Source of the DNA: Allosalinactinospora lopnorensis
GTDB taxonomy: Bacteria > Actinomycetota > Actinomycetes > Streptosporangiales > Streptosporangiaceae
Direction of reading: 5' to 3'
Assembly: GCF_000981225.1 (NCBI RefSeq)
Contig: NZ_LAJC01000030.1
Location: 1 to 61,350, forward strand
DNA: 61,350 nucleotides
Made by a program: the position numbers and the translations under genes
In this document: positions 27,377 to 36,575 of the stretch, one piece after another
How the letters are laid out: each line of letters opens with the position of its first letter
Position numbering within the stretch: the stretch's first letter is position 1
The notes under the pieces: model-generated
Database searches by the model: none
What the model saw: the letters and a program-made list of their open reading frames with translations, nothing else
Told to the model about the DNA's origin: nothing

Positions 27377-28402
27377 TCAGGGCACCAACGCCGCCCTCCC
27401 CCTGACCCGGCCGTGCCGCAGGTCGTCCAGCGCCTCGGCGTAGTTGTCGAGCGCGTACCGCACCACCTGCGGGCGCACCAGGCCACGCCCCGCCATCGAC
27501 ACCACGTCGACGAGGTCTCCGCGTGTTCCCCAGAACGGCAGGGATACCTGCAGACCCGGCAGAACACCCGGTTTCGCCAGTCGGAGCGCACCGCCGGCGC
27601 TGCCGACGATCGACAGGTGGGCGTTAGTTCGGAGAACCTCTCGGGCCAGGTCCAATGTGGTCTGTGCTCCCACCATGTCCAGCACGACGTCGTAACCGGC
27701 AGGCGACAGCTCGAGCAGGTCCTTGCGGAGGTGCGCGCTGTTCGCATCCACTATGTGGTGAGCGCCGGACTGGCGGGCGAGGTCGAGCGCTTCGACGCGT
27801 GCGTCGACGGTCACGACCACCGCAGGGGTAACGGCGCGCAACAGTTGGACGGCCAGGTGGCCGAGCCCGCCGATGCCGATCACGAGGGCTGCCCCGCCAT
27901 CTGCAAGGCGATGGCCAGCCTGTCCGAGCGCATGCCATGACGTCAGCCCGGCATCGGTCAGGGGCACCGCGTCGAGCGGGTCCAAGTCGCCGATGTCGAT
28001 GATCCGGGACGCCTCCACGGTGACGAACTCGGCGAGTCCTCCGTCCGTGCCCAGACCCAGGCCGGCGATGCCGGACGTCCCAGAGCGATCACAGTAGTTC
28101 AGCGCACCGGACCGGCATCGCTGGCAGGTACCGCATCCCCACGGTGCATAGACCACGACCATGCTGCCCACAAGCGTGGAATCACCAGGGGCGTCCACCA
28201 CCTCACCGGCGATCTCGTGCCCGAGCGTGAACGGCGGTTCAAAGGGAAACGTCGCCGGCCCAGAGTCGAGGACATGGATATCGGAGTGGCACAGCCCCGC
28301 GGCCCGCACGCGGATGAGGACCTCCCCGTCCTGCGCCACCGGCGCGGGCACATCCATCAGCCGAGCCGGCTTGCCCCAATGCAGCAGACGGAGGGCCCTC
28401 AT
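27377..28402 (-). CDS. Zinc-dependent alcohol dehydrogenase (MDR family)
   Basis: 341 residues of the medium-chain dehydrogenase family. Catalytic zinc ligands are in GLCHSDIHV (Cys) and LGHEIAGEV (His-Glu). The structural zinc has four Cys in CGTCQRCRSGALNYC. The NAD site is VIGIGGLGHLAVQ. It follows the ABC permease stop by 15 nt on the same strand and is probably the last gene of the transporter operon. It would oxidise a secondary or primary alcohol of the imported substrate. Confidence 0.9.
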   Translation of the reverse strand: MRALRLLHWGKPARLMDVPAPVAQDGEVLIRVRAAGLCHSDIHVLDSGPATFPFEPPFTLGHEIAGEVVDAPGDSTLVGSMVVVYAPWGCGTCQRCRSGALNYCDRSGTSGIAGLGLGTDGGLAEFVTVEASRIIDIGDLDPLDAVPLTDAGLTSWHALGQAGHRLADGGAALVIGIGGLGHLAVQLLRAVTPAVVVTVDARVEALDLARQSGAHHIVDANSAHLRKDLLELSPAGYDVVLDMVGAQTTLDLAREVLRTNAHLSIVGSAGGALRLAKPGVLPGLQVSLPFWGTRGDLVDVVSMAGRGLVRPQVVRYALDNYAEALDDLRHGRVRGRAALVP

Positions 28403-28417
28403 CTGGACCGTGCCGGT

Positions 28418-30114
28418 TCAGAGCTGGTTGAGCACATTGCGTCCGCCAAGCAACATCGCGACCACCACGCCCAATGCTGTGACGCAGGTCATGACCATCG
28501 CGATGGCCGCCACCATCGGATAGGAGCCGTTCGTCCACAGGTCGAAGAGCACCGTGCCCATCACCTGTGTGGTCGCCGCGCGTACCAGCAGGGACGCCGC
28601 GAACTCGTGAGTCAGAAGGATGAACATCAAGGCGACGGCACCGAAGATGGTCGGACGCAGCAACGGCAGGACCACGCGCAGGTTCGTCGTGAGGAAGCCC
28701 GCTCCGCTCGTCCGGGAAGCCTCGTTGTAGGAGTCCCCCAGCGAGAGCATGGCAGTCATCTGCATCCGTGTGGAGAACGGAACCATAAGCGCGACATAGA
28801 CGAGGATGATGACCGCTTCGTGCCGTACAGGACCAGGGGTGGCTGGGTGTAGGTGAGCAGGAAACCGACACCGAAAATCACCGCCGGGATGCCCAAGGGC
28901 AAAGACGTGACAAGATCTCCGATGGCCCGCAGGACGCGATGGCGCCTGCCACGAACAAGCAGCGTCGCAGCGACGAAACCCAGCGGAAGACAGATCGCCA
29001 CGGCAACCGACGAGGCCACCAAGCTGGTCAGGATGGCTTGAACGAGGTGAGACGAGTCGAACAAAGCACTGAAGTTGTCCATGCCCAGCTGCCCCCAGAG
29101 GATCGACGCGGACCAGTAGGGCGACAGCGCGACGATGAGCAGCCCGATGAGCGGCAGAAGGAGCGCGAAGAACCCGTAGACGAGGATGGTCACGGCCGCC
29201 CACGGGGACCGGGTCCGGGAGGCGACGAAGGCCTTGCCGCCGTGCGTCACGAACCGCCCCTGGTCGCCGAGCAACATCTTCTGCACCACCACGACCGCGA
29301 TGCCGAAGAGCACCAGCGGCGAACCCATCGCAGCCGCCGCGGCGTAGTCGATGGGGGACTCGGTGACGCGGCGGTACATCTCCGTGGTGATCACGTCGAC
29401 CCCGGAGTTGAGACCGAGCAGAAGCGGCGCGGTGAACTGCCCGAGCCCGAGGAGGAGGGCCACCCCGCCCCCGTACACAAGTGCGGGTCGAAGCAGCGGC
29501 AGGACTACGCGGAAGAACACTCCAAGCGTCGATGAGCCACTGATCTGTGCCGCCTCCAGGTGCTCCGCGCTGATGTTCTGGATGCCCGCGCTCACGAACA
29601 GGTACACGAACGACGTCAAGCCGAACCCGGTGATGATGACGATCCACGGCGCGCTGTAGATGTCGACGGGTCCGCTCTCGAGGTGGTTCCACCACGGCAG
29701 GCCGCGCAGGAGGGCGTTCAGGTAGCCGGGGCCGGGTGAGAGCAGGAAGGCCCAACCCACCACGTTCGCGACCGCAGGCATGACGATCGGCAGTACCGGG
29801 ATGGCCCGGAGCAGGCCGTAGCCCGGAGGTAGGCGGCTGGCGGCGAAGGCGAGCACGGTCCCGAACACCAGGGCGATGACCAGGGAGCCGAGCGCCAGCG
29901 CCGCCGTCATCCAGAGGACCTCGCCGGCGTCGGTCAGGTCGAGGGCGGAGCGGTACCCCTGTGCGTTTCCCGCGAAGGCCATCGACTGCAACCGGACCAG
30001 CGGAAGGACGATCAGGTAGCCGACGGCCAGCAGGAACGCCGTGTAGCCGATGCGCGACATCCAGGTCCGCTGAGTGAAGGTCGGTGCCGTGAACAGGGTG
30101 GCCACGTGGATCAC
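28418..30114 (-). pseudogene. ABC transporter permease (iron/polyamine type, two fused permease domains), one frameshift
   Basis: A long permease with two BPD-transport domains in one chain, as in FbpB/AfuB. First domain: YLFVSAGIQNISAEHLEAAQ (EAA loop) and VVLPLLRPALVYG. Second: DSYNEASRTSGAG (EAA-like) and VVLPLLRPTIFGAV. The frame changes near 28825, between PPLVLYGT and VIILVYVALM; a missing base would explain it. Without the lesion the chain is about 566 residues. It overlaps the stop of the ATPase gene. Confidence 0.8.
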
Positions 30115-31265
30115 TCCCCCACGCCGACGCCGACGCCGACGGTGACGGCGTCGGCGGACGTGGTGACGGCTGTTGAGCCGTCGCTGTAGTAGCGGGCATT
30201 GCTCGGAGCGAAGCTGACGGTGACGTTCGTCCCGGGCGCCAGGTCACCCACCCACGTGCCGTCTGCGCCGATACTGGACTTCAGGTACAGGGTGTGTCCC
30301 GCGTATTCGACGGTGACGTCGTAATGTCGCCCCCCGTACTCGGCCGTTACCAGGGTCGCCGGCAGCCGGACATGGCCGGCCGGGACCGTGGTGGAGTCGC
30401 GGTGGACGGCGATGTCGTCGGGCCGCAACCGGGCGACTGCCTGGTCTCCGCCGATCCGCGCCGATCCGATATCGACCGGCTCGCCCGTGGTCGTCTGCCA
30501 TCCAACGTGGCTACGAACGAGCGGCAGCCGGTTCGCCATGCCGATGAACGCCGCGACGTACTCCGAGACCGGGGCCTGGAAGACCTCCCAGGGGGTGCCC
30601 ATCTGCTCGATCCTGCCCTGGTTCATGATCGCCAGCCGGTCTCCCAGCGCCAGCGCTTCGGACTGGTCGTGCGTGACGAACACCGCGGTAAAGCCCAGAC
30701 GCTGATGGAGCTGATGGATCTCGGTCCTGACCAGATCGCGCAGGCGGGCGTCCAGGTTGCTGAGCGGCTCGTCGAACAGCACCAGCTCCGGCCGATGCAC
30801 CAGGCCGCGTGCGAGAGCAACACGCTGCTGCTGGCCGCCACTGAGCTGGGAGGGGAGTCGGTCCAACAGCTCGCCGCAGTGCACCATGTCGGCCATGCTC
30901 TCCACCGCCCCTTCGGCCATCGCCTTCTTCATGCGCCGGACCTTGAGCGGGTAGCGGATGTTCTGGCGGACCGTCATGTGCGGCCACAGCGCGTAGGACT
31001 GGAACACCATGCCGATGTTGCGATGGTTGGGGGCGATGTCGACCTTGCGGTCCGCGTCGAACACCGGCCGGTCGCGGAACGAAATCGTCCCCGAACTCGG
31101 CGTCTCAAGCCCGCCCAGGCAGCGCAGCGTCGTCGTCTTGCCACAGCCGCTAGGCCCCAAGAGCACCAGGAACTCCCCCTGCTCGATCTGGAGGTGGAGA
31201 TCGTCGACCACGGTGTTCCGGCCGAACCTCTTGGTCAGCGCTGAAACCTGAACCTGCGTTGTCAC
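30111..31265 (-). CDS. ABC transporter ATP-binding protein (iron/spermidine/2-AEP type)
   Basis: A 384-residue ATPase with Walker A (GPSGCGKTTT), signature LSGGQQQRVALARG, Walker B (LVLFDEPLSNLDA) and H-loop (VFVTHDQSEAL). A C-terminal TOBE-like domain follows. I place the start at the GTG at 31265 with AAGGGA upstream; the open frame 120 nt longer is unlikely. The extreme C-terminus is a simple VGVGVGVG repeat. It lies between the binding-protein and permease genes. Confidence 0.9.
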   Translation of the reverse strand: MTTQVQVSALTKRFGRNTVVDDLHLQIEQGEFLVLLGPSGCGKTTTLRCLGGLETPSSGTISFRDRPVFDADRKVDIAPNHRNIGMVFQSYALWPHMTVRQNIRYPLKVRRMKKAMAEGAVESMADMVHCGELLDRLPSQLSGGQQQRVALARGLVHRPELVLFDEPLSNLDARLRDLVRTEIHQLHQRLGFTAVFVTHDQSEALALGDRLAIMNQGRIEQMGTPWEVFQAPVSEYVAAFIGMANRLPLVRSHVGWQTTTGEPVDIGSARIGGDQAVARLRPDDIAVHRDSTTVPAGHVRLPATLVTAEYGGRHYDVTVEYAGHTLYLKSSIGADGTWVGDLAPGTNVTVSFAPSNARYYSDGSTAVTTSADAVTVGVGVGVGE

Positions 31266-31391
31266 CTGTGATCCCTTCAATCGGCTGATCGCGACTGCAC
31301 AACGCATGGTCGGCGTCGCATTCGACCACCTATCTGTGGCGGTTGCATCTGTGGCTATGTCGTCCCGGCTGTCATGGGGATCCATGAAGTG

Positions 31392-31405
31392 AACTTAGTT
31401 CAGTT
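31392..31405. promoter_or_regulatory. Regulon operator copy, site 3
   Basis: AACTTAGTTCAGTT, 12 of 14 matches. Lies between the binding-protein stop and the ATPase start, so the ATPase-permease-ADH block may have its own promoter. Confidence 0.6.
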
Positions 31406-31523
31406 CACAGTAGCCCGAGCGGTCGGGGCTGGCAAGCGCTGCTTTCGACTTTCCAAGGACGCCGTCTGGGTGGCACCCCGGGACGGGCGCGCCACCCAGA
31501 CGTCGGATCGAAGCAGCGGGCGG

Positions 31524-32552
31524 CTACTCGAACATCGCCTCCCACTCCTTTTGGTAGGCCGCCACGGCATCCGTGGTCTGCAGCCTGGCCTCCAGGTCTG
31601 GGATCTCCTGTGCGTCCGCCACGGCACCCTCCACGGGGAGCACCGAGGCGTAGTCCTTTCCTTGAGCCACCTGGCCCTCGTGGCTGACCATGAAGTCGGC
31701 CATGAGCTGTGCCGCGTTCGGATGTGGAGCCGCGGACAGGACCATGGCCTTCCACGGAGCGCCCCACACCGGGTCAGGAAGTGTCCAGTCGACCGGGGCT
31801 CCGTCCTCTTGCTCAGGGACTAGCGGTTGCACCACCAGGGTGGCGGCCAGCTCGCCAGAGGTGAGCGCCTGGGTGATGGGAAGCGTGCTCGGATAGACGC
31901 GCGGGTCGAGCTCGGCGAGCTGGGGGAGGAAGTCGTCTCCGGCCTGTTCCGTCACGAAGTTGTAGAAGTCGACGTACGCCCCGGATGTGGGCTTGGTGAT
32001 GCCGATCTTTCCCTCAAGCTCGGGGTTCAGCAGGTCGTCGTATCCCTCAAGCCCCTCCGGGAGGAGCTCGGTGTTCCAGCCGAGCCCCAGGACCGCGGCG
32101 CTCACGAGGAAGTACTTTCCGTTGTCGACGGTCTGAGCCTGGTTGTAGTCGGGGGTGTCGAAGTGCGGGCCCTGGACGTCGACCGCGAAGTCGCCCGGCT
32201 CGGCAACATCGGTGATCCACTGCTGCGCCGCGGTCACGTACACGTCGGCCGTGCTCCGGCCGGTCTGCTTCTCCGCCTCGACCTTCGGCCCTAGGTCGGC
32301 GTCCACGCCGCGCACGAACTCCACGGTGATCTCGGGGTACTCGGTCTGGAACGCCTTCTTCAGTGGCTCGAGGTTCCTCGGGTGCTGACTCGAGTAGACC
32401 GTGACGCTCCCCTCCTCCTTGGCCGCGGCCACGACGTCTTTCCAGCTACCCGACACCGCGGCGCCGTCTTCCGCCTGCGTAGTGCCGCAACCGGCGGCGA
32501 TGACCGCAGTCACCGCGACTGCCAGGGCGAGTCTCACTCGGTTCGATTTCAT
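31524..32552 (-). CDS. Extracellular solute-binding lipoprotein (Fbp/iron-type class)
   Basis: A 342-residue binding protein. A lipoprotein signal peptide has lipobox AAGC at about residues 18-21. The mature part has VTVYSSQHPRNLEPLKKAF and STADVYVTAAQQWITDV, typical of the ferric-iron/AEP/thiamine-type cluster of binding proteins. The Tyr pair used for iron is not evident. In a catabolic regulon an organic acid or similar ligand is more likely than iron. ATG at 32552 with GGAAGGAC upstream. Confidence 0.85.
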   Translation of the reverse strand: MKSNRVRLALAVAVTAVIAAGCGTTQAEDGAAVSGSWKDVVAAAKEEGSVTVYSSQHPRNLEPLKKAFQTEYPEITVEFVRGVDADLGPKVEAEKQTGRSTADVYVTAAQQWITDVAEPGDFAVDVQGPHFDTPDYNQAQTVDNGKYFLVSAAVLGLGWNTELLPEGLEGYDDLLNPELEGKIGITKPTSGAYVDFYNFVTEQAGDDFLPQLAELDPRVYPSTLPITQALTSGELAATLVVQPLVPEQEDGAPVDWTLPDPVWGAPWKAMVLSAAPHPNAAQLMADFMVSHEGQVAQGKDYASVLPVEGAVADAQEIPDLEARLQTTDAVAAYQKEWEAMFE

Positions 32553-32626
32553 CGAGCTGTCCTTCCCGAAGCGCATTCAGCACGTCATCGTCTGACGGGG
32601 TGTCCACCAGCCGATTGGACAAAGTG

Positions 32627-32640
32627 AACTCAGTTCAGTG
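32627..32640. promoter_or_regulatory. Regulon operator copy, site 4
   Basis: AACTCAGTTCAGTG, 11 of 14 matches, about 75 nt before the binding-protein start. Confidence 0.55.
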
Positions 32641-32710
32641 TTATGACCATAGCGATGTTGTGGCGCAGCGCACAAGGGTGGAGGTCGGTAACCTGTCGGG
32701 AGCCCGTTCC

Positions 32711-33505
32711 TCACGCCGTGAACCGGCCACCGTTGGCGAGCAACACCCCGCCGACCACGTTCACGGCATCCTGCGACGCCAGGAAGAGCGCCAGTTCGGC
32801 CATCTCGTCGGCCGTGGCGTACCGGGAGACGGCCGAGCCAGGCGCGGCCTGCTTCAGGATCTCCGGCGTGCGCTGGGCCATTCCCGTGTCGGTGGGTCCC
32901 GGAGCGAGGATGTTGACCCGCACGTCGTGCGCGATGACCTCCTTGGCGACCGACTGACCCAACGCGTGCACGCCGGCCTTCGCAGCCGAGTAGTGCGGGT
33001 GGGACACGGGGGCGTCGAACGTCGCCGAGGAGCCGACGAGGACCACACTCCCCGACTTCTGGGCACACATGTGTCGTACCGCGGCGCGCAGGAGGAAGAA
33101 CGCGCCGTCAAGGTTCACGGCCAGCATCCGTCTCCACGACTCGTCCGACAGCCGGCCGATGAGCTCGAACGGTTGGCCGGTCTGGACGGCGTCGGCCAGC
33201 AGATGCTTGGCGCCGGGGTCGTCGATCCCGGCGGCATGGACCACGACGTCCAGGTTGCCGTGGTCGTCGACGACCGAGTTCACGAGGTCGTCGACGTTCG
33301 TGGAGTCCGAGACGTCGAGCCCGACCGCGCTGGCCCGCTCGTACCCCTTAGCGGCGCAGGCCGCAGCCTGCGCGTCGATGTCCGCAAAGACCACGTGGGC
33401 GGCTCCGCGCTCGGCGAGCTGGCGGGCCGCGGCGCGGCCTATCCCACTCCCCGCCCCAGTGACCAGGGCGACATTTCCGCTGAAGGCCGACGAGTTGCTG
33501 CTCAC
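32711..33505 (-). CDS. Short-chain dehydrogenase/reductase 1
   Basis: A 264-residue classical SDR: TGAGSGIG cofactor motif, VVHAAG in place of NNAG, catalytic Ser in VLVGSSATFDAP, YSAAK with Tyr and Lys, and a PGPTDTGM loop. It follows the flavoprotein gene by about 55 nt on the same strand, sharing operator site 5. Probably an NAD(P)-dependent hydroxy/keto oxidoreductase of the pathway. Confidence 0.9.
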   Translation of the reverse strand: MSSNSSAFSGNVALVTGAGSGIGRAAARQLAERGAAHVVFADIDAQAAACAAKGYERASAVGLDVSDSTNVDDLVNSVVDDHGNLDVVVHAAGIDDPGAKHLLADAVQTGQPFELIGRLSDESWRRMLAVNLDGAFFLLRAAVRHMCAQKSGSVVLVGSSATFDAPVSHPHYSAAKAGVHALGQSVAKEVIAHDVRVNILAPGPTDTGMAQRTPEILKQAAPGSAVSRYATADEMAELALFLASQDAVNVVGGVLLANGGRFTA

Positions 33506-33560
33506 CTCTGTGACTCCTGTCCGTACGGCACGAGCGCTGCCCGTGTCCTGTGGTCTGTGG

Positions 33561-34895
33561 CTAGTGAGTGGCCGCCCGGTCGGCGGCGGCGCGGTCGGCG
33601 GCAGTCAGACCGAAGACGAGCGCGGGCGCGATGCCACCGGCATAACTCCGGTAGTACAGCCCGCCCGTATCGGCGCCGGCAGCGAAGAGCCCCGGGATCG
33701 GACGACTCATCCGGTCGAGCACCCGGGCCTCCTCGTCAATAAGGACGCCGTGGAAGGGGAACGTGATGGCCGGACGAACCTCGACCACGTAGTAGGGCGC
33801 CTCCGCGAGCGGGGAGTCGTCGTTCGCCCGACCCGGCACCATCGGCTGCCCGCGCGCCGCCTGGTCGTTGTACGTCCGTACACTCCGCGCGAGCTTCTCG
33901 CCGTCGTACCCCCACTCCGGTGGCAGCAGCCCGAGGTCCTCGACGGAGTCGGCCACTCCGAGACGATCCGTCCGCTTCTGCGCCAGGGCGAACTTGTCGG
34001 TGCTCGGGGCCCCTTCGACGTACTGTGCGCTCATCCAGTCACGGTGCACGCGCGCGTCGGCGACCAGCAGCCCTCGTGCCTCCGGCTGCTCGAGCAACGC
34101 CATCGTGGTCAGATGGTCTCCCAGCGTCTCGTCCGCGAAGCGTTCGCCAGCGAGGTTGAACAGCAGCGCGTGCTCGCTGTAGTACAGGGCGAGGCTGACG
34201 AAGTCGTCGTCGCCGAGCCTGACCCCCGCCGGCACGAGGTGGCCGTAGAAGCCTGCGCCGTCCTTGCCGGTCCCGGCTCCGGCCCGCTGCGCGAGCCGCA
34301 GACCATCGCCGCGGCTCATGGGGTTGGACCGGAGCTCAACCGTGCTCGCGAGCGGATGGATGTGCCGGTCGACCAGGTCATGATCTGCCTGGAACCCGCC
34401 GGTGGCCAGGATGGTGGCAGAGGCCCGCACAGTGCGCCGGCTCCCGTCCGCCAGCACCAGGCCGGCGCCCACCACGGCACCTTCGTCCATGACCAGTGCG
34501 CTGGTGCTGGTGTGCGTGAGCAGCTCACCCTCCGCGCGGATGATGCGTCGACATTCGTCGATGTAGTGCGGCGCGTCGAACTGGTGGCCGCGCCCGAAGC
34601 CGAGCATGAGCACTGCGTCCTTGCACTCCACACCCAGTGAGCGGATCCACTCGACCCCGTCGTCGAGCCCGTCGACGAGCCTGTTGCGCAGGCGCTTGTC
34701 CCCCAGCGGGTTGACCCGGGCCATCGTCTCGCGGTCAGGGGCCGTCCAGACGTACCCCGCATACTGCGCGGAGCCGCCGACGGACGTTGCCGATTCCACG
34801 AGCAGCACCCGCGCCCCGGTCTTGATGCTGCGCACTGCGGCGGTGAGCCCGGCCATGCCGCCACCGATCACCAGAACATCGACGTCATCGGGCAC
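33561..34895 (-). CDS. FAD-dependent oxidoreductase (fumarate reductase/ketosteroid dehydrogenase-like)
   Basis: A 444-residue flavoprotein of the FAD_binding_2 class. It has the N-terminal dinucleotide fold VLVIGGGMAGLTAA, ESATSVGGSAQYAG, and the C-terminal FAD site GLFAAGADTGGLYYRSYAGG. The family includes fumarate reductases, 3-ketosteroid delta-1-dehydrogenases and BaiN-like proteins, which act on an alpha,beta-C-C bond next to a carbonyl. It is first in its unit, 40 nt after operator site 5. An alicyclic or steroid-like substrate is suggested, not shown. Confidence 0.82.
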   Translation of the reverse strand: MPDDVDVLVIGGGMAGLTAAVRSIKTGARVLLVESATSVGGSAQYAGYVWTAPDRETMARVNPLGDKRLRNRLVDGLDDGVEWIRSLGVECKDAVLMLGFGRGHQFDAPHYIDECRRIIRAEGELLTHTSTSALVMDEGAVVGAGLVLADGSRRTVRASATILATGGFQADHDLVDRHIHPLASTVELRSNPMSRGDGLRLAQRAGAGTGKDGAGFYGHLVPAGVRLGDDDFVSLALYYSEHALLFNLAGERFADETLGDHLTTMALLEQPEARGLLVADARVHRDWMSAQYVEGAPSTDKFALAQKRTDRLGVADSVEDLGLLPPEWGYDGEKLARSVRTYNDQAARGQPMVPGRANDDSPLAEAPYYVVEVRPAITFPFHGVLIDEEARVLDRMSRPIPGLFAAGADTGGLYYRSYAGGIAPALVFGLTAADRAAADRAATH

Positions 34896-34934
34896 GGCGT
34901 CTCCTCTCTATGGTCGGGTGTCCGACGTTAATAG

Positions 34935-34948
34935 AAATGAATTCAGTT
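34935..34948. promoter_or_regulatory. Regulon operator copy, site 5
   Basis: AAATGAATTCAGTT, 13 of 14 matches, 40 nt before the flavoprotein start. Confidence 0.7.
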
Positions 34949-35038
34949 GTATAGTCCGGGTGTGCGTGGCCGTGGCCGACACAGACGAGTCCCTGGCCGG
35001 CTTCTAGCGCAGACGCGAACGGGCGAACAGTGTGCGGA

Positions 35039-36387
35039 TCAGCGAGGCGGCAACGGTCCCTTGGGCACCAACGCGGCCGTGACAGTGGCCGCAACCGCTG
35101 CGAACGCGCAAAGCAGGAAGGCAGTCGCGTAGGGAGCATCCCCTGCCCCTGCGCTGACGACCGCGGCGGTGGTCTGTACCCCCAGCGCGTTGCCCATGGC
35201 ACGGACCACCGCGTTAACACCAGTCGCTTCTCCGGTCGCGCCTGCGGGCGCGTGGTCGACGATGAGGTTCGCGGTCGAGGCGAAGGAAAGGCCCAACCCG
35301 AAGAGCACGAGAGCCGTCGGAGCGAAGAGCGCCATCAGGGTTGCGCGGTCATGAGCCAGGAACAGCATCCCGACTGCGATCAGCGTGCTGCCCATGGCCA
35401 TGGGGATCTTGTCGCCTGCCCTGCCGCCCAGTCGAGCCGAGAGCGGACCGGCGAGGACCATGACGATGCATCCGGGCATCATCAGCAGCCCGACCTGGGT
35501 CGCGTCGCTGGTGAAACCGAACCCTACGGAGCGCGGAGTCTGCGCATACTGCGGCACGAGCACGAACACGCTGAAAGCGGCGAAACCGACCAAAAACGCG
35601 GCGACGTTTCCCAGCAGCACCGAAGGGTGCACGAGCAAACCGATGTCAAGAAGCGGTTGTGGCACGCGCCTCTCCACCACCCCGAAGACGATGAGCAGAC
35701 CTAACCCTGTCAGTGCCAGCAAGGTGGTGCGCGGATCGGCGACTCCCCACGTGTTCAGCTGACCCACCGCCAGCATGACCGCGAACAGGCCGGCGCTGAG
35801 CCAGGAGATTCCCCACCAGTCGACCCGTCTGTGGCCGCCCGACGTGGACTCCGCGAGGAGCAGGCGCACCGCGGCGGCGGCGAGTGCGGCCGTGACTGCG
35901 ACGCTCCAGAAGATCGCCTCGAACGAGAAGAGGTCGACGAGGACACCGCCGAGGACGAGGCCGGCAAACGACGAGACCAGACCGATCGCTGTGGCCCGGC
36001 GTGCCGCGGGGACGTGGTCTCTGATGAGTCCGAAGGACAGCGGGATGATCCCCCCACCGGCGCTTGGACGACCCGCCCAAGGATGACGACGTCCATCCGC
36101 GCAACGGTTGCGGCGACCAGCGCACCCAGGGCGAACAGGCCCAGCACGATCGCCAGCAGGCGGCGCTTGCCGAACATGTCCCCCAGGCGACCGACCACAG
36201 GCGTCAGCACGGCGGCGGAGACCATGTACGCCGTGAACGACCACGCGGCCGTCTGCGTGGTGGAGCCGAGGTCACGCGCCATCTGCGGGATGGCCGGAGC
36301 CACCGAGGTCTGCGCGCTGGCGAAAACGAGCACCGCCAGGCAGAGAACCCCGGTGGTGAGGGACGGTTGTCGATCGCCCTTCATCAC
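35039..36387 (-). pseudogene. MFS transporter (DHA2/EmrB-like), one frameshift
   Basis: The N-terminal part reads FASAQTSVAPAIPQMARDLG with RLGDMFGKRRLL; the rest (GGGIIPLSFGLIRDHVPAARR onward) lies in another frame. The switch is near 36055 in a GGTGGGGGG run, where one missing base would restore about 450 codons. The remainder gives full-length transmembrane segments. First and only gene behind operator site 6. It would move the substrate or an intermediate. Confidence 0.78.
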
Positions 36388-36435
36388 GTGTGGCCCGGGC
36401 GGCTGAACGGCCCATTCGCCTGCGATATCAAACCA

Positions 36436-36449
36436 AACTCATTTCAGTT
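36436..36449. promoter_or_regulatory. Regulon operator copy, site 6
   Basis: AACTCATTTCAGTT, 12 of 14 matches, 49 nt before the MFS start on the minus strand. It is in the divergent space with the Fe-S flavoprotein gene. Confidence 0.65.
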
Positions 36450-36549
36450 CTTTGCGAGTACATCCAGCAGGCGCGTGCATGTCAAGGCGAGGCAAGAACG
36501 CACGGATCACAACCTGGCCCGCGGCCATTACGGCTGCTAGCCTCCCTTG

Positions 36550-36563
36550 AACTGAACTTGGCT
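36550..36563. promoter_or_regulatory. Regulon operator copy, site 7 (weak)
   Basis: AACTGAACTTGGCT, 10 of 14 with the left half perfect. Immediately upstream of the ribosome site of the plus-strand flavoprotein gene. Confidence 0.45.
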
Positions 36564-36575
36564 AGGGAGGTGCAG

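Noticed and set aside
30111-30160. Short GACGCC-type repeat at the ATPase 3' end as a regulatory repeat
   Set aside because: It is in frame and simply encodes the VGVGVGVG tail of the ATPase.
33069-34640. 523-codon open frame on the plus strand
   Set aside because: Antisense to the FAD-dependent oxidoreductase, which has full family motifs; the plus-strand product is low-complexity and unrecognisable.
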